64,000 bases of DNA from contig JALNQF010000020.1 in the NCBI GenBank assembly GCA_028456385.1, positions 1-64,000 on the forward strand, given 5' to 3'. The position numbers and the translations under genes are program-made. Numbering within the stretch: the stretch's first letter is position 1; each line of letters starts with the position of its first letter. The stretch comes from Ophiosphaerella korrae. Lineage: Eukaryota > Ascomycota > Dothideomycetes > Pleosporales > Phaeosphaeriaceae. Shown one piece after another: positions 22,164 to 33,490 of the stretch. Under the pieces are notes generated by a model. It had not been told where the DNA came from. It worked only from the letters and a program-made list of their open reading frames with translations, and did no database searches.

Positions 22164-23969
22164 GAACGTCAATGCATTGGCCGTTCAGGGTTATCATTCT
22201 ACTGCGTACTGAGAGCAAGGCGTAATGTACTAAGCTATAGCGATATAATAAAATCCAGTGTAAAAGAACGTAAAGATTCGAAACATAATCTCAACGCTGT
22301 TCATGGAAGAATTCGTAGAAGCATATATATAAGCTAAAATTTATAGAGCAGAAAGTGTAAACTTCTAATGCACCTTCAGTATGTATCCGGTCGATCGGGC
22401 CTGTATTGCCAATCGACAAAGTAGTGGTGGCTTGATTTTGATTACCTAGTCAAAAACTAGGGAAAAATGCCTTCTTTTTCCGGCTAACACAACAGTTGTT
22501 AGCGTCATAAAACGTACCAATTAGAGGCCTACCAGACAGTTAGTGGCATTTGCTGTGGTGGCAGCGTTACAAACTGTGCCTCGAAGCAGAGATTACAACA
22601 TTGGGGTTACGAAGTGACATTTTGGACAAAAACGCCATAAGTTGTTTTCTTAATTACCTCAATTTCAACGTTATTTGTAGCCTGATCTGCAGCAGACCCT
22701 TGGAAGGCTGCCGTGCCAGGCAAACCAGGGGCACTTTCATGGATGGGTATATGTGCGTCGTCCCAAATACCAAAAAAATAAAATAAAAAGAAAGGTCTGC
22801 CTTCTGAAGAATTGACAGCCACCAATAAACTAAACCGAGCAAGAAATGTACGAAGTGTTTCGTGCGTCGCAAGCTAACATTTGTGATTTCGTGGTAGTTG
22901 TCAAGGGGTGCAACGCTAGGAACTACAATGTTCCAAACGACCAGGATTTTGATAATGTTAGGTGTTTTCTCTGGAACAAGTTTTGCTCAAGATTTTATAT
23001 ATTTGGCAATAATGTGAAGCTATAGCGCCCGTCAGCACCCTAACGGTGTTAGGCATTGCTATTTGCTCCTCCTCGAAACTCATTATTTTGTCGGGAAAGT
23101 AAAAGGTACATTCCACTCACTAAACAGAGACAAGATAAAAATGGAAGTTGAGTAAGATATGCACTACACACTCTCCAATGCTCTTAGATGCATATTTGGC
23201 GAATATGGGTCAATCAAAGTAGGACATATACCTACGATAAGATCCGCGTCTAAGCTTGGTAAAACAATTGGTTGAAGATCGAAAGAGGGGCTTTGCTGAG
23301 GGGGTGCTCTTGAGATATTCTTCCCGGGTCATCCAGTTTCACGCTGCTGTGATGCCTGAGTAGGTGGGTGCAAGTAGAGCGCGTGGCCCGTTCGTTGATT
23401 GTCCGACCTCTTGTCATCCCGCCCCATCTCATTCCATCTCTAAAAAAAAAAAGCTAGCCGTAGAGCGTAACAGTGACCGACTGTGAGCCGACGTTGAGAG
23501 TGGTATCGTGGGGCAGGGCCCACTTGTGTCTGCGCCACACCTTCCCCGCTTGTGGTGGGGAAGATCGACCGGCAAATAGAATCCAAGACAAGCACATGGA
23601 GGCTTGCTATATCGACCCACGACATCTCACTGCAGCATTCGTATCGTACATAAACCCACCTATTTATTTTTAGGATGGTCTGAATTGTCCTCAATTGGTG
23701 CAATACCTAAGTGCTGTTGGTAACAATCGCGTCCCATCAACTTGGTTGTGGCCGGCTAAGCATTCACCCACTCATTGGTGCTGGATTGAGATCAGGGAAG
23801 AGAGCTTGGAGAGCTACAGGAATTGACAGTGCCAGTTTGTGGGTGTGCGAATAGATATAGAAGCATCTGAAGACACTTGTGTCGAGACACTCTTCGACCT
23901 ACTCTCACAGTTGTTATCCTACTATCGATACCGAATCAGCTCTTGGTGTGACATAGAGATAGACACACC
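22164..23969. other. Gene-poor 1.8 kb before the flavoprotein gene
   Basis: Only chance frames were seen. There is an A11 run at 23442-23452. The last few hundred bases presumably contain the promoter of the gene at 23970, but no clear TATA box was found. Confidence 0.5.
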
Positions 23970-25370
23970 ATGGCAAATCGTTTAAAGATAGCTATTATCG
24001 GTGCAGGTATGTATGCATCCTTACACAAGTACTTCTTGGTAGGCCTAGCTAGCTATCGGTACTGACAGTTACCAGGAATGGGCGGCCTTGCCACAGCCCT
24101 TGCTCTGGCAAAAGCCGGCCACAAGGACGTGACCGTTTATGAGAATGCACCCAATCTCGGTTTTGTTGGTGCAGGGATCCAGTTAGCTCCTAATATGGCT
24201 CGCATACTCGACAGGTTTGGCTGTTGGCATAAAATTGCGTCTGAAGCTGTGCAATGCGCCAACACTTCGATCCGCGAAGGATCTACAGATAGAGAGCTGG
24301 GATATGTCGACTTAGAGTACGTTAAAGAAAGGTACGGCTTCCCGCACATGGTTGGTCACCGTGCAAGCTTAGCTGGAGGATTATATGAAGGTTGCTTGAA
24401 AGAGAACGGAATTAATTTCAAGCTTGGAAGCCAAGTGTCTGATATAAAATTCGGCCGCAAGCCCTCATTCAAAGTAACACCATCGAATGGAGGAGAGGCC
24501 TACACGGTCGAATGCGACATTCTCCTCGGCGCCGATGGAGTCAAATCGAATACACGCGTTGCCATGCTTCAAGAACTTGGGCTTCAAGGCCAAGCACGGG
24601 ACTCTGGTCAAGCCGCATACCGCATCATGCTTACACGTGAGCAGATGAAGCATGATGCCGAACTGCTCAAGCTCATTGAATCCGACACAGTGACACGTTG
24701 GATAGGCGAGAAAAAACATATCATTGCATACCCGATCCACAACAAGACAATTTACAATCTGAGCACCGCGCAGCCAGATGTCAATTTTGCGGGGGCACCA
24801 GATGCACAGTACACGACTAGGGGAAGCAAGAAGGCCATGCTGGACGTATACGGCGACTTTTGCCCTATGATACATCGCATGCTGAACTTGGTGCCCGAGG
24901 GAGAGGTTGTGGAATGGAAGTTGAGGGTACATGATCCATTGGAGACATGGGTGCATGGAAACACGGCGCTTGTGGGCGATGCCTGCCATCCGACACTTCC
25001 CCATATGGCACAGGGTGCTGCACAGGCCATTGAAGACGGGGCAGTCTTGGGCGTTGTTCTATCGCCGTCTCGCATTGCCAATGTTGAGGCTGGAGATATT
25101 GAAAAAGCACTGAAGCTGTATGAGAAATTACGGAAGCCAAGAGCAGAAGCGCTCGTTGAGTTGGCAGCAGAGAATGGTCGAGCCATGCACCTGGGGGCTG
25201 GCAAAGCGAAAGAAGAGCGCGATAGGGTTTTTGCGGCGCTAAAGGCAGGATCAGGAAAGGTGCCGGACAAGTGGGCAGATGCTGATGTCCAAGCGCAAGT
25301 GTATGGGGTAGACGTCGTTGCAGATGCAGAGCGACTGTGTGAAGCCGAGGGCTTGGGCTCGAAGCTTTGA
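23970..25370 (+). CDS. FAD-dependent salicylate-hydroxylase-type monooxygenase
   Basis: Exons 23970-24006 and 24076-25370 encode 443 residues. The 69-bp intron starts GTATGT and splits the dinucleotide-binding motif, a frequent position in this family. Features: GxGxxG in IIGAGMGGLATAL (residues about 9-21), an Arg-containing substrate-side block, the DG motif LLGADGVKSNTR (about 160), and the GD motif ALVGDACHPTLPHMAQG (about 308-324) that contacts the FAD ribityl chain. This is the class A flavoprotein hydroxylase family, which includes salicylate 1-monooxygenase (salicylate + NADH + O2 to catechol + CO2) and 6-hydroxynicotinate monooxygenases. The exact substrate is not readable from sequence. 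The stop codon lies 47 bp from the stop of the convergent isochorismatase-like gene. No targeting signal is seen. Confidence 0.88.
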
Positions 25371-25417
25371 GTCATGCAGAGTTGCAGCAACATTGGCCAA
25401 GGAGCCGTGCGATTCAA

Positions 25418-26211
25418 TTATATTTTACAGAGTGCTTGCAGTACATCTTTTGTGGTTTGCGAGTTGTCTTTGACGACTTTGATGATTTGTTTGAATCTGT
25501 AGGAGGTGAGGACCGGGGTGGATATGGGAAAGAAGCAAAGCTGGGCTGAACATACTCTGGAGTGCCCGCGTCTCCCACGCACTCGTACATGAAGCTTTCG
25601 CTCGTGGTGACGATGGCTCCTTCGTGCCGCAGGCGGGCCAAGGCGATGGGCACCTCTTCTTTGTTGCAGCTACTCACGCCGTCTGCCATGATGTAGACGC
25701 GGTGCCCGGCCCGCATGAGGTCAATGGCTGTTTGTGTGACACAGATATGGCTTTCGATCCCAACAATGACGCACGAGAGCGGGCCGGAGCGGTTCAGACT
25801 GTCGAGGGCTTTGCGGACCTGGGGTGTTCTGGAAGGGGGTCAGGAAGCTGCGGTAGCAGGCGCGGGAGGCTGGGTGGTGTACAGCATGGAGAACAGCGTC
25901 TTGTCAGGGTGGCAGACGGTCTTGATGCCGCCGGGGACATCCAGGCCCAGCTCTGGGCAGGTGTCTCCGAGCCTTGCCTTGTTCTGAGTGGTGGCGAAGA
26001 CGGGAATGTTGAGGATGGCACTTGCTTTGAGCAGCTTCTGCGCCGTGGCAACGACCTTGGGGAACTCATGGATGGCGGGCCTGAACTTTTCCTGCAGGTC
26101 GCAGATGCTGGAGAGGGTCAGCAGGAAGGAGGGAGGGGGAGCAGGAGAGCAGGAGAGGAGGAGGAGGGCGCACAAGAGGGCAGGGTTTGGTGTTCTACGG
26201 GCCATGGCCAT
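25418..26211 (-). CDS. Isochorismatase-like cysteine hydrolase
   Basis: Four exons, 26174-26211, 25883-26107, 25556-25828 and 25418-25496, total exactly 205 codons (204 residues). The introns are 66, 54 and 59 bp with GT-AG ends. The start ATG at 26211 has a strong context (CCACCATGG). Motifs: the N-terminal catalytic Asp in LFICDLQEKFRPAIHEFP, a Lys region in PDKTLFSML, and the catalytic Cys in VGIESHICVTQTAIDL. These are followed by ADGVSSCNKEEVPIALARL and TTSESFMYECVGDAGTPEF. This is the ISOC1/ISOC2-like branch of the isochorismatase fold. These are usually intracellular amidohydrolases of unknown substrate, and some fungal relatives hydrolyse isochorismate. No signal peptide. It is tail-to-tail with the salicylate-hydroxylase-like gene. 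Confidence 0.88.
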
Positions 26212-27112
26212 GGTGGGGTGGTGGCCGGAGGAACAGAGGCATGGCGGCGACGATGGCAGCGACGGCTAGTGATGGTTGGCAGTCTGGGGAAAAGAAGCCG
26301 ACGTCGGCAGTGGAGGGGCAGGCGGGTGCCCAGGCCAATGCAGGCACACGGCTTTGCTATTATTGCAGAGCAGGCGGATGGGCAGCGTCCAATGCCAAAT
26401 GCGGCTGGTCGTGAGCCATGCATCGTCATCATCACGGACACAGTAAGCCGTCGACTGGGCTGATGGCCGCTGACCATTGCGAAGGGAGCACAAAGGGTGA
26501 ATTGCTGCCCTCCACACGGCTGCTGCGCAGAATGCATGTGGGTGCATGCGGCCGCGTGTAGGCAGCGCGTGGGATTTTTGCGAGCGAACATGCCACCTGC
26601 ACTCACCACCATGTCGCGTTTCTCTATGCAGCAATTGTCTATCACGCATCGCTGCAGCGTCGGGTCGGTAGGGGGGCGAGCTGGAGGTGAGGCCGAGGCG
26701 ACGGCGCCTGACAAAGACGGCTAGCGTCGCCTGCGGCCGAGTGAGCCCTGAGGCCTCCTGTGGCCGCTATTTGGCCAAATCCATCCACAACGGCACCGCA
26801 TTGCTCTCCACGCCCGGTGCCACACTGACTGACACACCCAGAGACCGCCAGTGCACGTCCAATTCGTGCCTGCTTCCCCGTCCTCGTCCTCGTCCTCGCC
26901 CTGGTCCTTGTCCTCTCTTCTCTTCTCCTTCTCTCCCCCTTCTCTCCTCCCCTCCACCCTCGCCCCCTCGCCCGCTCTCCTTCACCTCTCTGCGTGCTCG
27001 CTCTCCGTGCCCCTGCCTGCTGCTGCTGCCGCTGCTGCTGCATGACCCGGCAAAACATCTCGCAGATGCGAACAAGCACCCACACCACAGCGTGCCCTCC
27101 TGCGCGCCGACC
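26212..27112. other. Divergent promoter region, pyrimidine-rich
   Basis: 900 bp between the isochorismatase-like and nucleotidyltransferase genes. The plus strand is strongly CT-rich at 26,870-26,985 (TCCTCGTCCTCGTCCTCGCC repeats) and then has CTGCTGCTG units. Such CT tracts are common just upstream of fungal start codons. Many long frames here are composition artefacts. Confidence 0.6.
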
Positions 27113-29078
27113 ATGACACCAAACGGCCTGCCGCCTCTCCCCAAGCCAAAGCCAGTCATGGCCTCCAAGCCCGACGAGCTGGCCTCCAAGCCCGACGAGC
27201 TGGCCACGCTGCATCTGCAGCGCCCCCAGCGCCCGTCGATTGTCTCGCAGCACTCCAACTCTGTCCCCTCGACGCCCCTGCAGGTCGCCCGCCGATACGA
27301 CACCCGCTCCCGCTCGCCCTCGCCCAACGGCGGCCTCGGCAGCCACTCGCCTCGCTCCGTCTCGTCAGAAGCAAATAGCACCATGCCCACCCTCAGGCCC
27401 GTCCGCCCCTTCAAGTGCAAGTTCGAGACAAACGTCGGCTCCCTTGGCCGCAGACGCGTCCCCTACCACTCGTCCGACATCCTGGACAAGGCCAAGGACG
27501 AGCCCAAGAAGACGCTGGACCCCCACGAGGACGACAAGCTAAGCGGCGATATGCGCGAGCTGTACGACCGGTTACTGCCCACCCGCCACCACACAGACAT
27601 ACGCCACAGGTTTCTCGCAAAAGTCCAGCGCATTCTCGAGACCGAGTTCCCTGGAAACAACTTCAAAGTCTCCATCTTCGGCTCGTCTGGCAACAGACTA
27701 TGGACCGCCGAGAGTGACGGTAATTACGCTCCCCCATGCCATAGCCTCGCTACCGCTAAACATTGACAGTTGACATTTGCATACAAACTCCCATGAAAAA
27801 ACTAGAAGAGATGCATATGCTCGCCGAGGCTCTAGACAAGCGTTTGTCACGCCCCCCCCCCCCAATTTTGCTCTTGCGCCAAATCAAACTGACATGCTAC
27901 AGATGGCATGGACCGCGTCGTCTGCATACCCGCTGCAAAGGTCCGCATTGTAAAAGTCTGGGATCCTGAGCTGCACGTCTCGTGTGACTTGAACGTCAAC
28001 AATGTTGCTGCCCTCGAGAACACGCGCATGATCAACATGTACGTCCAGATCGATGATCGCGTCCGCCCCCTGGCTATGATCATCAAGCACTGGACAAAAA
28101 GGCGAATCCTCAATGACGCTGGTCAGTCTTGGTCCGTCTTGACCCTCGCCTCTGCTAACAATCACAGGCATTGGTGGCACCATCAGCTCGTACACCTGGA
28201 TATGCATGATATTAAATTTCCTTCAGACACGCGACCCCCCTATATTACCTTGTTTACACAAGCTTCCAAATCGGAGAATTGACAGCGAAACTGGCAAGCC
28301 TTCGCTATCCAGCTTTGCAGACGATATTGAATCATTACGAGGCTTTGGCAATAAGAATGAAGAGAGTCTTGGACAGCTCATGTTCCATTTCTTTCGCCTC
28401 TATGGGCACGAGGTGGATTTTGAAAAGGTGGCCATCTCTGTGCGCCAGGGCGATCGCATACCTCGAGAGGAAAAGAATTGGCACCCGGGAGGTGGTCAGA
28501 AGGAAGGGGTTAATCGCCTGTGCGTGGAGGAGCCATTTAGCACCGATCGAAATTTGGGGAATTCAGCGGACGACTATGCTTGGCGTGGTATTCATTTGGA
28601 GATACGGCGTGCGTTTGACTTGCTTGCAGACAATCAACAGCTAGAGAAAGCATGCGAGCAGTATGAGTTTCCAGCCCAGGAACAGTCAAGCTCTATATTC
28701 AAGAAACCACAGTCCCAGAAGGCTACCATTACATCCAGCGTCCCAAGTAGAAATGGACGGGGTGGGTCAAATCACAGAGGAGGTAGAGGTGGTTTCAGCT
28801 CACGAAATCAGAATGGGACTGGGCGGCGGTCATCTGGGAGCAACTCTTATATCCAAGGACGGTCACCATTTCTTCATAGCCCCCCCATCCCCACCAACGC
28901 CGGACACGAGTACTTTGCCCTTCCTAGAGGATTGCATGAACAGCTTCACGACCAGCTAGCCCACCAGTATCACATGCTCGAAATGCAGTCAAATTCTTTG
29001 CGAGCTCAATTAGTCGCTCAACAGCATGCTCAGCAAACCCACCAGGCTCGAGCGGCCCAAATGCATGCTCATGCAGTC

Positions 29079-29113
<35 letters not shown>

Positions 29114-30809
29114 AAATCGCGGACATAATAGCGTAACTGGATCCCCACAAAAATCTCCATATCCTAACGGCGGCTCAAGCCCTCGTATGGCAGAGCTCGG
29201 CATCCCACCCAACTCTCTACCACAAGGCTTCCTCTATCATTACCCTAACTTTTACAACATATCGCAAACACAAGACATCGCGCCGCAAGACACCCCACGC
29301 ACAAATCCATCATCTCCTTCGCTCAGCAACAGCATGCCTGGCCTTCGCAGGCAGATTCATCGCGCCTCAAACGCCGCTGATCTAGGATCCCTTCGCTCCC
29401 ATTCACAACCCCCTCGTGGCGTTGCACAGCAGCCGATTCCCGTGGGTTACCCAGCAATCCCCCAGTTCTTTGATTCTGCCACAGCAACTTTTGCTGGCTA
29501 TCCTATCGCGCGATCCACGCCCCAAGATATGCCAGCTCCACACCCAACATCGGACGCCCAGTACAGCCCACTCTCGACTCATCTAGAGCCTGTGATACCT
29601 GAACCTCCAGCAGCTCTGCCCGAAAACAGCATACCAAAGGAGTACGTTGGCTACTATGTTACGGAGCAATCTACACCAAGACAGTTGCAAGACTATGTTG
29701 TTGGACCAATACCTTCCTTTAGCGAATTGGCTCAACGTCGCCGGCGCGTGTCTCCTGAAATTACGCAACCTCTTCTCAACACGGCGTTACGACGCGTATC
29801 AAGATCGCCGTCACCACTTGGGGGGCATATGCGAAGCTACTCAACTGGGGTTCATGAACCCAACATGGTCACCAACGAGCAACATAAAACGTGCATCGAC
29901 TCTGTGCGACCACCCATGGACTCTGGCCCGATCATTGTAAATGGATCTTTTCCGACCCCACCTCGAGAGCCTCGTGTAAGGAGCGATACGATTGAGTCAC
30001 TTCCCCCCGATTTGTCCAAAACATCCGGCCTCGGAATATTCGCCAATCATCAGGCCATCCACCAAATAAACGAGCTTCAAGCACGCCAGCAAATGGTCTA
30101 CGAAGAAATGTTACGACAGAAGGCGGCAGCTGCTGAAGCCATGACACCACCCACCATTGCGAACGGTTCTACAATGAACAGCCCTTCTGTCGAGTCCAAT
30201 GACTTGACCCGAGTACCAAGCGACGGCCGACAGCCCTTTCCAGCCCTACCTGACGGTTGGATAAATCTCGAGGCAAGCAACGGCCAGAGTAATACTCACG
30301 TCGAAGAAATCTCCCCAAGCCATGCTCAGCCACCTCAGTGGCGTTCTACCACATATACTAATGGCTTGCCATCGCTTGATACCTCAAATGTGCCCAACGC
30401 TCACCCCCAAGAGGTCAAATCGGCCGCGCTACCGTTATTGTCACCGGTTTTCGAGACACGTACCCCCTCACCGTCAACAAGTCGCTCCAATGATCTCAAC
30501 AAACTGATCAATGGTACTACGAAAACTCAGGTCAAGGAAAATAATCAACAAAATCGTCGGGCATCGCACACGCTCCCCTCTAATGCAAACAGAGAGAACC
30601 GTAATGGGCAGCAAAAGGGTAAAGCGCAGGGAATTGAGAGTGGGAGCAAATCTGCTGGTGCCAATTCCAACAACACATGGCAACAACCTCCAAAGCGCAA
30701 CAACAACAACAACAATAATAATAATAAGAACAAGAAGAAAAAAGCAGTGGAGCAGAAAACCATGGGTGAGCCCTTGCCCACGAACATGGCGGAGCGAAAA
30801 GGAGGTTAA
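27113..30809 (+). CDS. Cid1-type terminal nucleotidyltransferase (poly(A)/poly(U) polymerase family)
   Basis: Exons 27113-27719, 27770-27841, 27903-28121 and 28168-30809 encode 1179 residues. The introns are 50, 61 and 46 bp and every junction lies inside or next to the catalytic core. Core: FGSSGNRLWTAESDVDICI (GS at about 190, Asp202 and Asp204), third Asp in HVSCDLNVNN (about 255), then RPLAMIIKHWTKRR, SSYTWICMILNFLQ, and a PAP-associated domain (DDIESLRGFGNKNEESLGQL, with YAWRGIHLEIRRAFDLL). The family adds U or A to RNA 3' ends. Beyond about residue 450 the protein is disordered and rich in Ser, Pro, Gln and Asn, with RGG-like NGRGGSNHRGGRGGF, a QAQAQAQAQ run (29,083-29,113) and a C-terminal Asn run then Lys cluster (30,700-30,745). 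The start is the first ATG of the frame; a longer upstream frame has none. Confidence 0.88.
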
Positions 30810-31831
30810 GGAAGACAATCTGCTGATGTTTGGCGCGTTTTCTACCACATTTGAACCACCATGCAAACTTTGCTTGATCTTGGTTCCCATAGTGATCTAT
30901 CATAACGATCGATGCGTCGGATTCTGCCACCATCGCGGCGACCGGCGCTTTGCCTCATATGCGTAATCCTATTACGACTTCTCGCAACGTTCGAATATAT
31001 GATCTTCGTTACGATATGCCATGCTTCGTGGGCACACGGCCAAAAGTACAGGCGTGGCGGACAATGAATTAACAAGCCGCAGAGCATGTACACATGCATG
31101 GAAGGTGGCTGGGTAAGTGTTTAAATGAACTAAAATGACGACGGAACAGTCAGGCCTGGACTTTCCCACTTCGTTGCTACTTCGAAGCGCCTCATATGGC
31201 GCTTTCGCGAAGTCTTTATCCGTACTTTTCATTTTCGGAGTTGAAAGCATGTTTTCTGTTTTGGCATTTCAGGGAGTTCACAACGGCCATTTGTTATGTT
31301 TGGGTCCGAGCACGGGTATACAAAGCGTTTTTCTTTTGTGTCAATTTGCAAACAACTGGGCCGGCTCATATTTGATGTTATCATGGCAGGGCTGGGAGCA
31401 TGTATAGATAAGGGAGGATTTGGATCATCAAAAGCCTGGGGCTTGTAACGCCGTCGGGCGCAGGATCAAGAGAGGCCAAGAAATTGTTACAACACGAGCA
31501 TATTCGCAATATTTGGTGATTGGGGCATGGTTTATCACCATATATCGGACTATTGGCTATTCAAGTACGTCTGATGGTAGCGTATACATATACGACGCAG
31601 CGGATTTGAAAAAAACAGTAGTAGGTACCATTATGGCATCAATCAGGATACTGAAAATGTAAATTTGGATAACCAGGCTTCGACCGTATCGTCCAGAACC
31701 GAGAATGTTTTGGACCACATGATGGATTACAACTCTGAACATGTATATAACATAGCTGAAGGCCATGGCCGACCGTTTTCATACTCATTCTAGGAGCACA
31801 CCTGAAAAGCCCAGTATGTAGAAATATATTC
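30810..31831. other. Intergenic, 1 kb
   Basis: No supported gene. A 90-codon frame at 31135-31407 has no homology I recognise and ordinary flanks. Confidence 0.45.
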
Positions 31832-32715
31832 CTAAGCGTAATGTAGTATCCTCACTCGTTCCATGACCATTTCGCAACATTTCTCACTACTAGCATCCAA
31901 GTACTCCGTCCCATAGCGTTTTGCCCATCCTCCTTTCGGTCCACACTCGTACACTTGTCCGCTCTCGTCGCTTCCAATCATGTCAGCGAACGCATCCATA
32001 AGCCCATCCATAGGAGTCAACAGTCCCTGTTCTTCCATCTGATCGTAAAAGACACTTGAACTTATGCTTGTTCGTACCACATTTGGTGCTAATGCACTCA
32101 ACAAAACCTTTTCGTCTTTCAAGAGCTTCCCGTAACTTCTAGTCAGACCGATCAGCGCATGCTTAGCTGCAGTATATATTGGAAGACTTGGTACGCAGTA
32201 AAATCCACACACACTTGCAACTAGTCCAATTTTGCCTCTACATAACTCTCGAGAAGTTGTATATACCACGAGACCGGGTCCTGGCGGCAAAACTGCTGGA
32301 CTGCTAGTGCAACCGTGTAAAGCACGCCAGTCAAATCAGTATCAATAACTTCGAGGGTTAGGCTTCATAAACGCTTCGTTTGGTGCCAATCTTCCCATTT
32401 CTTTGAAACTAGCAAGTCATTTGCGCTCCCCCAATGCCTGCGATGGGCGCTACAAAGTCGATGCGTCCTCCAAGTGCTTTTCAATGCTGCTTGAAAGGAC
32501 AAAAGTTGCGAGTCCCAGCACGTTGTGTCGCATTCTGCGTAGTAGAGTGTGGGGACCGAGGACTGGGCGTTATGATTGGAGGCAAACTCTTTCATCAGAG
32601 TGATGTTACGATGCGCAATGAAGACGTGCCAACCTTTTTGAGAGGAGGAGCTTTTTCAAGGCGTGGGCTATACCACTTGCGCCGCCTGAAGCACGTCAAT
32701 ATCTCAAATGTCTAA
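31832..32715 (-). pseudogene. Short-chain dehydrogenase (15-hydroxyprostaglandin-dehydrogenase-like), frameshifted
   Basis: Homology is continuous but scattered over the three minus-strand frames. A glycine motif remnant (GASGIAHALKKLLLSK) is followed after a shift by WHVFIAHRNITLMKEFA, then RIDFVAPIAGIGGA, then LEVIDTDLTGVLYTVALAVQQF. A final open part at 31832-32290 has KIGLVASVCGFYCVPSLPIY, the catalytic YTAAKHALIGLTRSYGK (Tyr-x3-Lys) and APNVVRTSIS. The C-terminal third is undamaged, including the active site, while the cofactor-binding half has at least four frame changes. The family oxidises secondary alcohols with NAD(P). It is very likely a decaying pseudogene. Confidence 0.78.
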
Positions 32716-32720
32716 GGATG

Positions 32721-33490
32721 AGGCCGCAAGCAGAGTAAAGAATATATTGAAGAATTTACCTGTTATATATGCTGTTTTTGGTCTGTCCATTGAATCTTGT
32801 AAATGTTTATTGTGTATTTCAGTCTCTCGAAATCAACATAAGTGAACCTTGAAAGGTTTTATAACTGCAAGAAGCTCGTCAGGCTTCCCCACAGCGGGCG
32901 ACATCACCTGCCGGGACGGATGCGGGGCATAATTTGAGATACAGTAGTCAGATTCGCTGGCTCATGAGAGATTTTGAGCATGTACCTATGCCAATCTATG
33001 TAGGGCGTCTATAAGTCAGGAAAGGAAACGCCGCATCACAAGCGCACGAAAGAGCAGCTACGTAGATGGCTTTGTTCTCAGTAATAAACGCCGGAAACTA
33101 TTGGGGATCCACACGTTTGTGTAAGGAGCTTATCACTGCGCAATTTATCAAGCATCTTTTTCCTCATTGTAAGGGATAACTTATCGATATTACAAGAAAA
33201 ATACATATTTCAAAGTGGTAAGTTGTAGAATACCTACAATTGGTTTTGAAGGTGCTGATGCATGTATGACGTTGTAGATGAGTAGCTGGGTACAGATTCC
33301 GCGAGTTTCTGCTTTATCATGCACATGGGAGGTGTAATGATCATATACGGCTGGCAGTCTTTCAAAAACAACAAAGCCGGTACCCGTTTAGGCCCTCTTG
33401 GGCAACCAGCTTTTCTTCATAATTTTGTTATAACACAATTTGCCCTATCAGGGTACATAATTCGGAAGTCCCGAAGGGTTCTCAGTGCCG
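32721..33490. other. Intergenic, nothing recognised
   Basis: About 770 bp between two pseudogenes without a coding signal. Confidence 0.45.

Noticed and set aside
25624..26463. Long plus-strand frame of 279 codons
   Set aside because: Antisense to the isochorismatase-like gene, Gly/Arg-rich from GC bias, no homology; the real gene on the other strand has four consistent exons.
26642..27420. Overlapping long frames on the minus strand near the nucleotidyltransferase start
   Set aside because: Arg/Gly-rich translations of a CT-rich promoter and 5' end. No recognised motif.
23970..30809. Secondary-metabolite gene cluster
   Set aside because: No polyketide synthase, peptide synthetase or terpene cyclase is present. 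The flavoprotein and hydrolase alone do not make a cluster.
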